DNA from: JAJPHW01 sp963799065
GTDB lineage: Bacteria > Acidobacteriota > Terriglobia > Terriglobales > Acidobacteriaceae
Length of the DNA: 64,000 nt
Direction: 5' to 3'
Assembly (NCBI GenBank): GCA_963799065.1
Contig: CAWCVJ010000001.1
Location: 1,364,001 to 1,428,000 of the forward strand
The notes beneath the pieces were generated by a model that did no database searches, was not told the DNA's origin, and saw only the letters and a program-made list of their open reading frames with translations. The position numbers and the translations under genes are program-made. Shown one piece after another: positions 45,994 to 55,871 of this stretch (its first letter is position 1; each line of letters opens with the position of its first letter).

Positions 45994-46251
45994 CGATGGT
46001 GCAGGCGGTTCTTCTAAGGGCCTACTTGCCGGAACCTTTTCCGAGGCTTGCTTTGTGCCTGCGGGTTCCGAAATCTTTTCGGGGTATACTTCTTCGTGCC
46101 CGCCCTGGTGGAGCCCAGCAAGGAACGGCCGCAACTGGAGTGGGAGAGAGTTGGAACTGGTGAGCATTTCTTCTCGTACTGACTCCTGACGGCATTCCCC
46201 GGCATTTGAGTTATTATTGCTGGTTTGTGGATATTGAGTGAGGTCTGACGA
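45994..46251. other. Intergenic region before the M1 peptidase gene
   Basis: About 260 bp with no supported gene. GAGGT 10 nt before ATG 46252 is the peptidase ribosome site. No other element was identified. Confidence 0.4.
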
Positions 46252-48264
46252 ATGTTATGTGTCCAAGGGTTGGCTTCTCTAGTTCTCATCGCGCTGTTCA
46301 GCGCGGCCACGCAGGCACAACCTGCGGCAACTGCGGGCGTGCCGCCTGCGCCATCCGCGCTCTCTATTCCGGCTACGGTTTCTGCGATCAATTCGCCGAC
46401 GCCGATGTCGCAGCGCGTGGTCGCGTATGAAATTGCGGCGAAGTACGATCCTAAGACGCACTCGCTTGAGGGCGACGAAACCCTCACCTATCACAACCTC
46501 ACGGGACAGCCGCTCGATACGTTTCCGTTCCACCTTTATCTAAACGGTTTTCAGCCCAAGGCCGATTGGATTCGCGAGACCAAGCGCGACGGCACGCGCG
46601 ACGTTGACTTCAACAAGTGGGAGAAGAACTACTACGGTGCGGACGAGATTAAGAGCTTCGAGGTTGTAGGCCAGGGTGACTTCACGTCGCAGCTGCAATT
46701 CATTCAGCCTGACGACGCCAACAAGGACGATCACACGGTTGTCCAAGTGAAGCTGAAGACGCCGATTCCTCCCGATGGATACGTCCAGTTCAAGATCAAG
46801 TTTCACGACCAGTTTCCGGAAACGCTGGAGCGCACGGGATGGAAGCGCGACTTCCTGCTGGCAGGGCAATGGTTTCCGAAAGTTGGCGTGTGGTGGCATG
46901 GGGCCTGGAACTGCCATGAGTTTCATGGCTCGACGGAGTTCTTTGCCGACTTTGGCGTGTATGACGTGAAGATCACGGTGCCACAAAATGAGATTGTCGG
47001 AGCCAGCGGCATCAAAGTGGACGAATCCAACAATGCGGACGGAACGCGGACGACGACTTATCACGGTGACGACATTCACGACTTCGCCTGGACGGCGAGT
47101 CCGCATTACAAACTGCTGGAAGACACGTTTCAAGGCAGCATGGGCCCGGTGAAGCTGCATATCATGATGCAGGATGTGCATTGGGATCAGGCGCAGCGGC
47201 ACAACGACATCCTAAAGAACACCTTGGACCGTTTTGAGAAGTGGTATGGACCATATCCGTATAAGACGTTGACCTTGGTCGATCCCGAACCGGGGTCGGC
47301 GGCGGAAGGCATGGAGTATCCCACATTTATTACGGGGGGGACGAATTGGTTCATGCCCAATGGGATCAAGCTGCCCGAACTCGTGGTCGAGCATGAGTTT
47401 GGCCACCAGCATTGGTACGGAATGGTGGCGACCAATGAGTTTGAAGACGCATGGATGGACGAAGGCATCAACAGCTACGCCGAGGTGAAGGTGCTGGATT
47501 CGCTGTTTGGGCCAAAGAACTCGGTGATCAACCTGGCCGGGGCGACCCTGGGAGACCACGAGCAGCAGTTTGCGTCGTATGCAGGGGTTGCCGATCTGGA
47601 TCCCATTGCGCGCAACGGATGGGAGTATGCGAATTTTAACTCTTACGCCGGGATTACATATGGCAAGACTGCCATCGTGCTATTGACGCTGGAGAACATC
47701 ATCGGCGAAGACACCATGCAAAGGGCGATGCATACGTATTTCATGCGCTATCGATTTACGCATCCGACGAAAGAAGACTTCCTGAAGACGATCGAAGAGG
47801 TTTCCGGAAAGAATTTACGCTGGTATTTCGATCAGGCGTTCTACGGGACGCAGGTATTGGATTTCAAGGTCATGAAAGCGGAGTCGACACCGGAGGACTG
47901 GTATAAGGAAGGCTTCAACGAGGATAAAGCGAAGAAGGGCGAAACCGAATATCTAACGGATGTGATGGTTCAGAATAAAGAAACGTTTTTGATGCCGGTC
48001 GACGTGCAGATCAAGTTCGATAACGGGGAGACGGTGCGGGAGCACTGGGACGGCCAGACACGCTGGATGCGTTATGTGTATCACAAGAAGGCGAAAGTGG
48101 AGTCGGTGGAGATTGATCCCGACCATAGGATTCTGTTTGATCGCAATAAATTCAATAACAGCTATACCGTCGCAGCCAACGGCAGCGCCGCTAGTAAAGT
48201 TACGAATTACTGGAGGTTTCTCACACAGTTTTTCGCGCAAATGCTGACTTGGTGGCTGGTCTAG
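46252..48264 (+). CDS. Secreted M1-family metallopeptidase
   Basis: 670 residues with a signal peptide ('GLASLVLIALFSAATQAQ'). The gluzincin zinc site is 'VVEHEFGHQHWYG' (HExxH) with the downstream Glu in 'AWMDEGINSYAE', as in aminopeptidase N/leukotriene-A4-hydrolase-like M1 enzymes. The ~200 residues before it form a beta-rich N-terminal domain ('DETLTYHNLTGQPLDTFPFH'). A hydrophobic C-terminus ('FFAQMLTWWLV') follows. Probably periplasmic. A membrane protein gene follows after 10 bp. Confidence 0.92.
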   Translation: MLCVQGLASLVLIALFSAATQAQPAATAGVPPAPSALSIPATVSAINSPTPMSQRVVAYEIAAKYDPKTHSLEGDETLTYHNLTGQPLDTFPFHLYLNGFQPKADWIRETKRDGTRDVDFNKWEKNYYGADEIKSFEVVGQGDFTSQLQFIQPDDANKDDHTVVQVKLKTPIPPDGYVQFKIKFHDQFPETLERTGWKRDFLLAGQWFPKVGVWWHGAWNCHEFHGSTEFFADFGVYDVKITVPQNEIVGASGIKVDESNNADGTRTTTYHGDDIHDFAWTASPHYKLLEDTFQGSMGPVKLHIMMQDVHWDQAQRHNDILKNTLDRFEKWYGPYPYKTLTLVDPEPGSAAEGMEYPTFITGGTNWFMPNGIKLPELVVEHEFGHQHWYGMVATNEFEDAWMDEGINSYAEVKVLDSLFGPKNSVINLAGATLGDHEQQFASYAGVADLDPIARNGWEYANFNSYAGITYGKTAIVLLTLENIIGEDTMQRAMHTYFMRYRFTHPTKEDFLKTIEEVSGKNLRWYFDQAFYGTQVLDFKVMKAESTPEDWYKEGFNEDKAKKGETEYLTDVMVQNKETFLMPVDVQIKFDNGETVREHWDGQTRWMRYVYHKKAKVESVEIDPDHRILFDRNKFNNSYTVAANGSAASKVTNYWRFLTQFFAQMLTWWLV

Positions 48265-48274
48265 GCAAACTCAT

Positions 48275-49186
48275 ATGGCTCAAAACTTGAATCTTATTTC
48301 AAACGGCGCAGCGATCTTAGGGCGGACCAAGCGTTACATCGTGTGGTTTTTCCTGCTGAATCTGGCGCTGGCCTGGTTGGGTGCATCCGCGCTCAAGATG
48401 GACGTTGCGGCGATCACGGATCACAGCCTGTTCGCCGACAAAATCGTGCACGGCATGGACCTCGAAGCGCTGGGTGAGCTTTTCGGCAGGCCTGAGATGG
48501 GAGCGCAGCCGGGCTGGGCGACGCCAGCGGCGCACTTCGCCTTGCTTTTCTTCTTGCTGACGCTCGTCTTCTTGCCGGGAGTGTTGCAGGGCTATGCCTC
48601 CGATCATAGGCTGCCGCGGGATGCGTTCTTTCGAGCTTGCGGACGAAATGTATGGCGATTTTTCCGGTTGCTGATCTTCTTTGCGATTATCGGCGGGCTT
48701 GTGTCGGGCATTTTGTTCGCGGTGCAAGGGGCGCTGGCCAAGGCCTTGGATAAATCGCAATCCAACGGGGCGATTCCGTTTGCGGTGCAGATTGCTTGCC
48801 TTTTCGTGATTTTTGTGGTGATGACGACGATTCGAGCTTGGTTCGATTTGGCGGAAACCGATATTGTGCTGAGCGATCAGAATGCGTCGCGAAAATCTTT
48901 GGGCTTTGCCTGGCGGACGATGCGCGGGCATCGCGCGCGGCTTGTGTGGGCTTACGCTTTGATTACTCTACTCGCTGCGATTGTGTTGGTGGTCGGGATT
49001 CTTCTGTGGAATCGGATTGTGCCTCCGGCCAGCGTCGCGGGCGCGTTCATCATTAGCCAGCTCATTCTCTTGTTCTGGCTGACGGCTCGTTTCTGGCAGC
49101 GGGCGGCGGCAGTGTCATTTTATTTGGCGCAGGGTGCGGGGCGGGAGGCGGACGTCGCTCCGGTGGCTCCGGTGTTAGCGGCTTAG
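48275..49186 (+). CDS. Multi-pass membrane protein of unknown function
   Basis: 303 residues with about five or six membrane segments ('YIVWFFLLNLALAWLGASAL', 'HFALLFFLLTLVFLPGVL', 'FRLLIFFAIIGGLVSGILF'). No domain recognised. It lies 10 bp downstream of the M1 peptidase and is likely co-expressed. Confidence 0.8.
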   Translation: MAQNLNLISNGAAILGRTKRYIVWFFLLNLALAWLGASALKMDVAAITDHSLFADKIVHGMDLEALGELFGRPEMGAQPGWATPAAHFALLFFLLTLVFLPGVLQGYASDHRLPRDAFFRACGRNVWRFFRLLIFFAIIGGLVSGILFAVQGALAKALDKSQSNGAIPFAVQIACLFVIFVVMTTIRAWFDLAETDIVLSDQNASRKSLGFAWRTMRGHRARLVWAYALITLLAAIVLVVGILLWNRIVPPASVAGAFIISQLILLFWLTARFWQRAAAVSFYLAQGAGREADVAPVAPVLAA

Positions 49187-49228
49187 GTCGGGACTCCAGC
49201 GGCTGGACACAAGCGGGGACGCTCGCGT

Positions 49229-49951
49229 CTAGGTGTTTTCGAAGAGTTTTGGCTGGAAGATTTCGATGGGCGCGGCGCATTGTGGGTTGTCATTGGCCGC
49301 ATTGTTGATTTGAGTGCTCACGGGATATTTGCGCATCCGGAGCGCATCATAAGGCTTTAGCATCTCGGCCACTATGCTCGTATTCTTCATTCCGGGGTCA
49401 AGCCACAAGTCGTAGTTTTCTGCATTGAGAATGACGGGCATACGATCGTGAACCGCTTCTGTTACTGCGTTTGGGGTGGTGGTGAGAATGGAGCAGGTTT
49501 CCAGTAGCTTGCCGGTGGGATCCTTCCAGCGCTCCCATAATCCGGCGAAGGCGAAGAGATCAGCCGTTCCGGCCCCGGAATCGACTTCGAAACAGTACGG
49601 CTGTTTCGCTTTTCCTGCCTTTTGCCACTCGTAAAAGCCGTCGGCTGGAATCAGGCAGCGCCTGAATTTAAGTGCGGAGCGGAAAGCGGGCAGAGTGGCT
49701 GCCGTTTCCGATCTGGCATTGATCATGCGGGCTGCCCCGGCCGCGTCCTTGGCCCACGCCGGAATGAGTCCCCAGCGGAGGAGCGATAGCTCGCGACGGG
49801 GTTCTTGAACATTCTGCCGAATCACCGGAACCGGCTGCGTGGGGGCAATGTTGTAGCGGGGAGGCCAATCGGGCTCGTGTTCGGCCGACACGGCATCGAA
49901 GTGGGCTTCGACTACTTGCTTGCTTCGCGTCAGGCGGTAGCGTCCGCACAT
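49229..49951 (-). CDS. yedK: SRAP-family DNA-protein crosslink sensor (YedK/HMCES)
   Basis: 240 residues from ATG 49951 so that the protein begins 'MCGRYRLT', which places the essential Cys at position 2 after Met removal; the 19-residue longer start would abolish this. 'RYNIAPTQPVPVI', 'NARSETAATLPAF' and 'RRCLIPADGFYEWQ' are the other signature blocks. The protein crosslinks to abasic sites in single-stranded DNA and protects them. Confidence 0.93.
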   Translation of the reverse strand: MCGRYRLTRSKQVVEAHFDAVSAEHEPDWPPRYNIAPTQPVPVIRQNVQEPRRELSLLRWGLIPAWAKDAAGAARMINARSETAATLPAFRSALKFRRCLIPADGFYEWQKAGKAKQPYCFEVDSGAGTADLFAFAGLWERWKDPTGKLLETCSILTTTPNAVTEAVHDRMPVILNAENYDLWLDPGMKNTSIVAEMLKPYDALRMRKYPVSTQINNAANDNPQCAAPIEIFQPKLFENT

Positions 49952-50038
49952 AGGAAGATTATGGCAGAGTGGGTTCGACGCCTTCGACATGGGCGTGTTT
50001 CTTGCCATTCCATTTGGTCGCGGCGATAATCTCTACTG

Positions 50039-50587
50039 ATGCACATTGCCGGTTCTTATGTTCTGCTGATTTTTGTTGCACTGCTCACTGCCGTCATTCT
50101 TCTCCTGCTGCACCTGACTAACCTCGGCTGGCTGATTCATCAACGGATCCCGGATCGACCACAGCGGCGACTATTTCTGGCGTCGGTTAGTTTCTTCATT
50201 ACGTTTCTGGGGGTGCGACTGCTCGTCGCTTCGATCACGCACCATGTTGGCCCGTTCGGCTATGTGGAGATGGGCGGCCGACATATTCATCATTTGGTTT
50301 GGGGAATTCTGCTGCTGCTGATCTGTGGATACGCTGAGATCGCCGACGTCGGCACCGGAGATAGCCGGCGTTCAATTTTCTTTAGCCGGCTGCTGGCGAT
50401 CTGTTACGGCATTGGGGCTGCTCTGACCCTTGATGAATTCGCGCTCTGGCTCAACCTCGATGCCATGGCGTACTGGTCCCACGAAGGCCGCGAGAGCATT
50501 GATGCGGTTGTGCTCTTTGGAGCATTGCTAGCGATTGGAGCTTGGGGGCACCCCCTGTTTCATCCTCGGGCCGCGAAGTCCCGTTGA
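50039..50587 (+). CDS. Integral membrane protein of unknown function
   Basis: 182 residues with about five membrane helices and conserved-looking 'GRHIHHLVWGI' and 'TLDEFALWLNLDAMAYW' (His and acidic residues in helices). I have an impression of a widespread uncharacterised family but cannot name it. It is divergent from the SRAP gene with an 87-bp gap. Confidence 0.75.
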   Translation: MHIAGSYVLLIFVALLTAVILLLLHLTNLGWLIHQRIPDRPQRRLFLASVSFFITFLGVRLLVASITHHVGPFGYVEMGGRHIHHLVWGILLLLICGYAEIADVGTGDSRRSIFFSRLLAICYGIGAALTLDEFALWLNLDAMAYWSHEGRESIDAVVLFGALLAIGAWGHPLFHPRAAKSR

Positions 50588-50623
50588 CGTGGGAGAATAT
50601 GTGGTTGCGTCCAATCCATCCGA

Positions 50624-52075
50624 ATGAGGAAACGCGCCATACAAATGCGCCCCAGAACGAAATGTGTGTTCTTCCGCCAATTTGGTTTTTGGATTTCAAC
50701 CGTGAGTGCATTGACGATTGTCATAGGGTTCAGCGCGTGGTCGACCGGTCAAGCGCTGCCTAAGGCGCCGGGTGGGCAGGTAAGCATTTTGACTCCAACT
50801 CCTGGTTCTTTTACCGAGCCTTCGATTGCGATCAATCCGGCCAATCCTCAAAACGTCGTGGCTGTATTCCAGATTAATGCGCAGGCTTCTTATTCTGAAG
50901 ACGCAGGCGGGACGTGGGTTTCGGCGAAAGGCGTGGCTCCTGCGAACTACAAAATCTCGGGCGATGTGTCCACCGCTTTCGACAGTCATGGCAACGCTTT
51001 CATCTGCTACATCGCGTTCGACAAGCTGGGCACGTTCAACTACTGGGGACACAACACAACACGCAATGGAATCTTCGTGCGGCGCTCGCTGGATGGAGGC
51101 AGAACTTGGGATGCGAATCATATTGCAGTGAGCGAGTATGCCACTGCCGCTGGGATTCCGTTTGAAGACAAGCCGTATCTGGTCGCCGACACGAGTCAGA
51201 GTCGCTTCAGAGGAAACCTCTATGTGGGCTGGACGCGATGGACGTTAACCGATTCGGAAATGATGTTTTCGCGGTCGACAGACGGTGGGACGACTTGGTC
51301 GCGTCCGATTGAGATTGATCGTCATCCGGGGCTGCCGCGCGATGATAACGGGGCGGCGGAGGGATTCGACGGCACGGTGGGTCCGGATGGGCGGGTGTAT
51401 GCGGTGTGGAGTCAGGACAACGATATCTTCTTTACCACTTCAGGGGATGGTGGAAAGACGTTTTCGCGAGCGCGAGCGGTGATCCACACGGCACCAATTA
51501 TGTTCGCGGTGCAAACGTTGGAGCGGGCCAATGGATTTCCGCAGATTGGTATTGATACGCACACTCGCCGGTTATACGTAACCTGGAGCGACTACCGAAA
51601 TGGCGACATTGATATTTTTTGTGCAACGTCGAACGACGGCGGAAAGAAGTGGAGCGCTCCGGTGCGGGTGAATGACGATCCCGTTCACAACGGTGCGGAG
51701 CAATTCTTTCAGTGGCTGGCAGTCGATCCGGTGGATGGCGCAGCGAATGTTATTTTCTATGACCGGCGGGGCGATCCGGAAAATCAGAAACAAACAGTGA
51801 CACTGGCGCGGTCGATCGACGGCGGGAAAACGTTTCAGAATTATGCTTTGTCTGCTGAACCGTTTGAAGCCGAAGGCGTGTTCTTTGGCGATTACACGGG
51901 GCTCGCGGCGTTTGGCGGGCGGGTGTATGGAGTGTGGATGGAGAAGCCTGCGGCTCCTGCAAAGGTGGAAACCAAGCCGGGAGACAAAGTCAGCGATGAG
52001 AGGAAGAAGTCGCTTGCCACTGTTGTGAAAGTTGGCGTTGCAGACTTTGAAACGGGCGCTGAGGCGGGAAAATGA
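50624..52075 (+). CDS. Exo-alpha-sialidase/BNR-repeat secreted protein
   Basis: 483 residues (476 if ATG 50645 is used) with a membrane/signal segment at about 18-40 ('FWISTVSALTIVIGFSAW'). At least five Asp-box motifs are visible (SEDAGGTW, SLDGGRTW, STDGGTTW, SGDGGKTF, SNDGGKKW, SIDGGKTF), so a six-bladed beta-propeller is likely. The catalytic set of sialidases was not confirmed. It opens the carbohydrate cluster and lies 14 bp before the ribulokinase gene. Confidence 0.85.
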   Translation: MRKRAIQMRPRTKCVFFRQFGFWISTVSALTIVIGFSAWSTGQALPKAPGGQVSILTPTPGSFTEPSIAINPANPQNVVAVFQINAQASYSEDAGGTWVSAKGVAPANYKISGDVSTAFDSHGNAFICYIAFDKLGTFNYWGHNTTRNGIFVRRSLDGGRTWDANHIAVSEYATAAGIPFEDKPYLVADTSQSRFRGNLYVGWTRWTLTDSEMMFSRSTDGGTTWSRPIEIDRHPGLPRDDNGAAEGFDGTVGPDGRVYAVWSQDNDIFFTTSGDGGKTFSRARAVIHTAPIMFAVQTLERANGFPQIGIDTHTRRLYVTWSDYRNGDIDIFCATSNDGGKKWSAPVRVNDDPVHNGAEQFFQWLAVDPVDGAANVIFYDRRGDPENQKQTVTLARSIDGGKTFQNYALSAEPFEAEGVFFGDYTGLAAFGGRVYGVWMEKPAAPAKVETKPGDKVSDERKKSLATVVKVGVADFETGAEAGK

Positions 52076-52088
52076 AAGGGTCGATCTG

Positions 52089-53663
52089 ATGGCGATTGTG
52101 GTGGGAGTGGATTTCGGCACGCTGAGTGTTCGAGTTTCGGTGGTCGACAGCGATCGCGGGGCGTTGAGTTCGGCGGTGGTGGAGTATCCGCTGCATCGCA
52201 AGCGGGATGATCCGGAGTATGCCACGCAATCCCATGAAGATCATATGAGAGCGCTGGCTGCGGCGACTCGGGGGGCGGTGAGCGCGTCGGGCATTTCTCC
52301 GAATCAAGTCGAGGCGATGGCACTCGACACTACCGGGTCGTCTGTCATTCCTGTCGATTCGGAGATGAAGCCGCTCGGGGAATATTACTTATGGTGCGAT
52401 CATCGCGCGAAGGGTGAGGCGGCAGAGATTACGGCTACAGCTCATCGCTACGGTCTTGAAGCGATTCAATGGTGCGGCGGAGTTTATTCGTCGGAGTGGG
52501 GATTTTCGAAATTACTGCATTGGCTGCGCCATAATCCGGCAGAGCGCGGGCGATTCGCGTCGGCATTTGAGCACTGCGACATGGTGGCGGCGACCTTGTG
52601 CGGCATCACCGATCCGCGGAAAGTGAAGCGCGGTATTTGTGCGATGGGACATAAGTGGATGTGGAATGCTTCGCTGGGCGGATTGCCTCCGCAAGAGTTT
52701 CTCTCGCAGGTCGATCCGCTATTCGAGGGCGTCCGCGACAAACTTGATGGGGAGTATGCAACATCGGATCACTTGCAGGGAACGTTGTCGTCTTATTGGG
52801 CGAAAGAGTTAGGGCTGAAGGCGGGCATTCCGATTCCTGTGGGAGCGCTTGATGCGCATTGGGACGCGGTCGGCGCGGGTTGTCGCACCGACGACATGGT
52901 CAACGTGATCGGAACATCGACCTGCATCATCGGAATCACGCCGTCGGTGAAGCTGGTGCCTGGGGTTTGCGGAGTGGTACAGGGAAGCGTGCATCCGCAG
53001 CGGACTGGAATTGAGGCAGGGCTGTCGGCTGTGGGAGATATTTTTGCGGCAATCGCGAATCGTGCGGGCACAGATGTAAAGACTTTGAGCCAAGGGCTTG
53101 AGACTTATAAGGCAGGACAGACGGGGCTTTTGCGGATGACTTGGGACAACGGAGATCGCACTGTGCTGGTTAATCCCAACTTGCGTGGCATGACGTTGGG
53201 ATGGAATCTCCAGAGCACGGCGCAAGACGAATTGTTTGCCGCGATCGAAGGAACGGCGTTTCATACGCGGGTGATCCTTGATCGCATGGCGGAACACGGA
53301 GTGGAAATTAGGCGCATCATCAACGGCGGTGGCATTCCGCAGAATAATCCTGTACTGAATCAGGTATATGCCAACGTATTGGGCCGGCCGGTGCTGGTTC
53401 CGAGCAAGAAGATCACGAGCGTCGGATCTGCTGTTTTTGCGTTCCTTGCGGCCGGGACTTTTAAGAGTGTGGAAGCGGCGCAGGATAAGCTGTCGCCACC
53501 ATACACCGTTCACAAGCCGCAAGAGGCGGCACACGGAATTTACGCGGAGCTCTATGAACTTTATCGCAGGGTGTACTTTGCGTTCGGCGAACCGGGAAAG
53601 AACGCAGTGGCTGATGTTTTGCCGGCGCTCATCAAAACTTCGGCTGTTTATTCTGCGTCCTGA
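52089..53663 (+). CDS. araB: Ribulokinase
   Basis: 524 residues from ATG 52089 ('MAIVVGVDFGTLSVRVSVVD'); the frame extends upstream but overlaps the BNR gene and has no better site. The FGGY-kinase N-terminal phosphate loop 'GVDFGTLS', 'ALDTTGSSVIPVD', 'YLWCDHRA' and 'GVVQGSVHPQRTGIEAGLS' are typical of bacterial L-ribulokinases. It phosphorylates L-ribulose (from arabinose). No araA or araD is adjacent. It converges with the next gene, overlapping by 16 bp. Confidence 0.92.
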   Translation: MAIVVGVDFGTLSVRVSVVDSDRGALSSAVVEYPLHRKRDDPEYATQSHEDHMRALAAATRGAVSASGISPNQVEAMALDTTGSSVIPVDSEMKPLGEYYLWCDHRAKGEAAEITATAHRYGLEAIQWCGGVYSSEWGFSKLLHWLRHNPAERGRFASAFEHCDMVAATLCGITDPRKVKRGICAMGHKWMWNASLGGLPPQEFLSQVDPLFEGVRDKLDGEYATSDHLQGTLSSYWAKELGLKAGIPIPVGALDAHWDAVGAGCRTDDMVNVIGTSTCIIGITPSVKLVPGVCGVVQGSVHPQRTGIEAGLSAVGDIFAAIANRAGTDVKTLSQGLETYKAGQTGLLRMTWDNGDRTVLVNPNLRGMTLGWNLQSTAQDELFAAIEGTAFHTRVILDRMAEHGVEIRRIINGGGIPQNNPVLNQVYANVLGRPVLVPSKKITSVGSAVFAFLAAGTFKSVEAAQDKLSPPYTVHKPQEAAHGIYAELYELYRRVYFAFGEPGKNAVADVLPALIKTSAVYSAS

Positions 53664-55816
53664 ACGCAGCGGAAGCCGATGCCGCCGGAGCGATCCATGC
53701 TGGGCGCCATGAGCAGGAATTTTCCGTGTTCGTCGAGACGATAGGTCTCAGGGAAGTACCACATTGAGCCCTGCGGTTGATAATATTCCCCGCCGCGGAC
53801 GATGGCGGCTCGCGTGTGATCGTCGGTGAACTCGTCTGTCCATTGCCAGACGTTGCCGACCATATCCATTACGCCGAATGGGCTTGCGCCTTGCGGATGC
53901 GCATCGACTGAGTCGGGGCCGCGCATGGTGCGGCTTTTGTCGGGAGTAGGGACGGCATTTGCGCCCCAGATATTGCCCCATGGAAAGGCGCGTCCGTCGG
54001 TGCTTTGGGCGGCGTATTGCCACTCCCATTCATGCGGCAGACGCTTGCCCACCCGTGCGGCATAGGCGCGGGCGTCTTCGAGGGAGACCCACGTCACGGG
54101 TTTGTTGTCCCAGCCGGCGGGGAACTGTCCGTTCTTCCAATCGCGCAGGAAGTTTTGATCGTCGGCGGGATGATAGTGCGAGCTGTCGAGAAACTTCTTG
54201 AACTGCGCGTTGGTCACGGGGTACTTGTCGATCCAGAAAGATGCGATCGGCATGGGATGTTGATGAAAGCGGCGAGGAGAATCTTCCCATGGATATTGCA
54301 CGTCGACGCCGACGTCGTTGGAGCCTTCGATCTCGACGCCGCGCACGGTGAACGTGAATATGCCGGAGGGGATTTTTATCATGCCTTCGGGATTGGCGGA
54401 AGGTGCTTTGGTTGCGTTGATCGGAAGGATTTGCTGGAGCAGAGGTTTCCATTCGTGGGGGTAGGAAGCGAGTGGAGCGGCGGTCATGCTGTGCATCTTG
54501 GTTAAGAGAGTTGCGATTGGCTCGTCGAGAGGAGTTTTCGTCGTGAGCAGCGCGCCATATCCGTGGGCCTCGATGTCGAAGCTGAGCTTTACCCTTCCGC
54601 TCGACTTGCGTTCGGGCTTCAGTTCGATTCCGTGATAGAGATCGAAGTAGTGCATATCCTCTTCGTCGGAGAGTTCGATTTGTTGGCCGTCCACTGCGTA
54701 TTGGTTGCGGTTGATGATCGTCCAAAGCGTTTGTTGCGCTAGAGGCCAGCGGCTGGCGAAGACTCCATAGCGGAGCATCGGCGTAAAAGGCTCCCATTCG
54801 GTGCTGACAAGGAAGGGCGCGACTACTCGCTCGATAGTGGCAACGCGCCTTGTGGCTTCGGCGTCGCGGGGAGTGATTCCATTCCAGATGCCCCAGACGT
54901 TTTCCCAGCTTTCCCATCCGATGCCGTTGAAGAAGGCAAATTGCAGATCGTCGGTCTTGTCGCGCTTCCAGCGATCGGAAATGTTGACCATGTGCCGAGG
55001 TTCGAGCCACTTATATTTGTCCACCATGGGCACGAATGGAAAGTTGTATTGGCCCCAATTCATGACGTCCCATGCGAGCGCTTCGTCGGCGGGGCTCTCT
55101 TCGGGTTCGAAGGCGAGGGGATGAGCGAGCTTTTCTGCGGCTGCGGGAAAGGCCAGTGGCACGCCGTCTTGAGTGTCGCCGTTGATGCCGTCGGCTCCGA
55201 TCTCGGCCATGAGTTCGGCGATCGCTTGCGGCCATGGCTTGCCCGGATCGTGCGTGCCCTGATCCCACATCATCATGGGAAACAGAACACGCACGCCGCG
55301 TTCGTGGAAGTCGGCGACCATTTGTTTTACTCCGGCGAGGCCTCCGGGTAGATCGCGAATGAGATCGAGCTGATTTCGATCGTCGACCCCCATATTCGGA
55401 TAGGTCGGCCAACTCAGCACGGCATCGATGCCGCCGTAGCGTTGGTTAAGGTCGTCGAGATAGCGATCGACGGTGTAACGGTTCGATACGGGGTCGTAGA
55501 AGTAACGATCGTGAACCATCATTTGCGGCTGGAAGAAACTGGATTGCGTCCACTTGAGGGTAGGCGCGTCATAGCGCGATCCATCGTAGCCGATACGAAT
55601 TAAGCGCTCGTTGCGCCAGTGGCTGACGTCGTCCAGCCACGATTGATGATCTTCCGGCGTGCAGGGTTTCCATTCGCCGGCGTAATCTGGCTTGAGCAAT
55701 AGGCAGTCGGGGCCGGGGATCTGTTGCTGGACGGGCTCGAAGTTGGTGTCTTGCGCAGTGGCAATGCCGCAGAGAATCAGAGAAATCAAGAAAACAATCG
55801 TTGTCTTGTGTACCAT
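53648..55816 (-). CDS. Glycosidase-like domain fused to a formylglycine-generating-enzyme-like domain
   Basis: 722 residues from ATG 55816 with a signal peptide ('MVHKTTIVFLISLILCGIATAQ'). Residues ~30-440 look like a TIM-barrel hydrolase ('YPNMGVDDRNQLDLIRDLPG', 'RGVRVLFPMMMWDQGTHD', 'IGADGINGDTQD'), family unclear. The C-terminal ~220 residues are a SUMF1/FGE-sulfatase fold: 'FWIDKYPVTNAQFKKFL', 'RLPHEWEWQYAAQ', 'GRAFPWGN' and 'DMVGNVWQWTDEF'. FGE-like domains in such proteins are often non-catalytic sugar- or protein-binding folds. Cytoplasmic FGE activity is unlikely in a secreted protein. Confidence 0.82.
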   Translation of the reverse strand: MVHKTTIVFLISLILCGIATAQDTNFEPVQQQIPGPDCLLLKPDYAGEWKPCTPEDHQSWLDDVSHWRNERLIRIGYDGSRYDAPTLKWTQSSFFQPQMMVHDRYFYDPVSNRYTVDRYLDDLNQRYGGIDAVLSWPTYPNMGVDDRNQLDLIRDLPGGLAGVKQMVADFHERGVRVLFPMMMWDQGTHDPGKPWPQAIAELMAEIGADGINGDTQDGVPLAFPAAAEKLAHPLAFEPEESPADEALAWDVMNWGQYNFPFVPMVDKYKWLEPRHMVNISDRWKRDKTDDLQFAFFNGIGWESWENVWGIWNGITPRDAEATRRVATIERVVAPFLVSTEWEPFTPMLRYGVFASRWPLAQQTLWTIINRNQYAVDGQQIELSDEEDMHYFDLYHGIELKPERKSSGRVKLSFDIEAHGYGALLTTKTPLDEPIATLLTKMHSMTAAPLASYPHEWKPLLQQILPINATKAPSANPEGMIKIPSGIFTFTVRGVEIEGSNDVGVDVQYPWEDSPRRFHQHPMPIASFWIDKYPVTNAQFKKFLDSSHYHPADDQNFLRDWKNGQFPAGWDNKPVTWVSLEDARAYAARVGKRLPHEWEWQYAAQSTDGRAFPWGNIWGANAVPTPDKSRTMRGPDSVDAHPQGASPFGVMDMVGNVWQWTDEFTDDHTRAAIVRGGEYYQPQGSMWYFPETYRLDEHGKFLLMAPSMDRSGGIGFRCVQDAE

Positions 55817-55871
55817 GGATATCCTTTGTGAACCTCTGTGTTTACCTCGCCGTGCTCTGTGTTGAAGGTTC

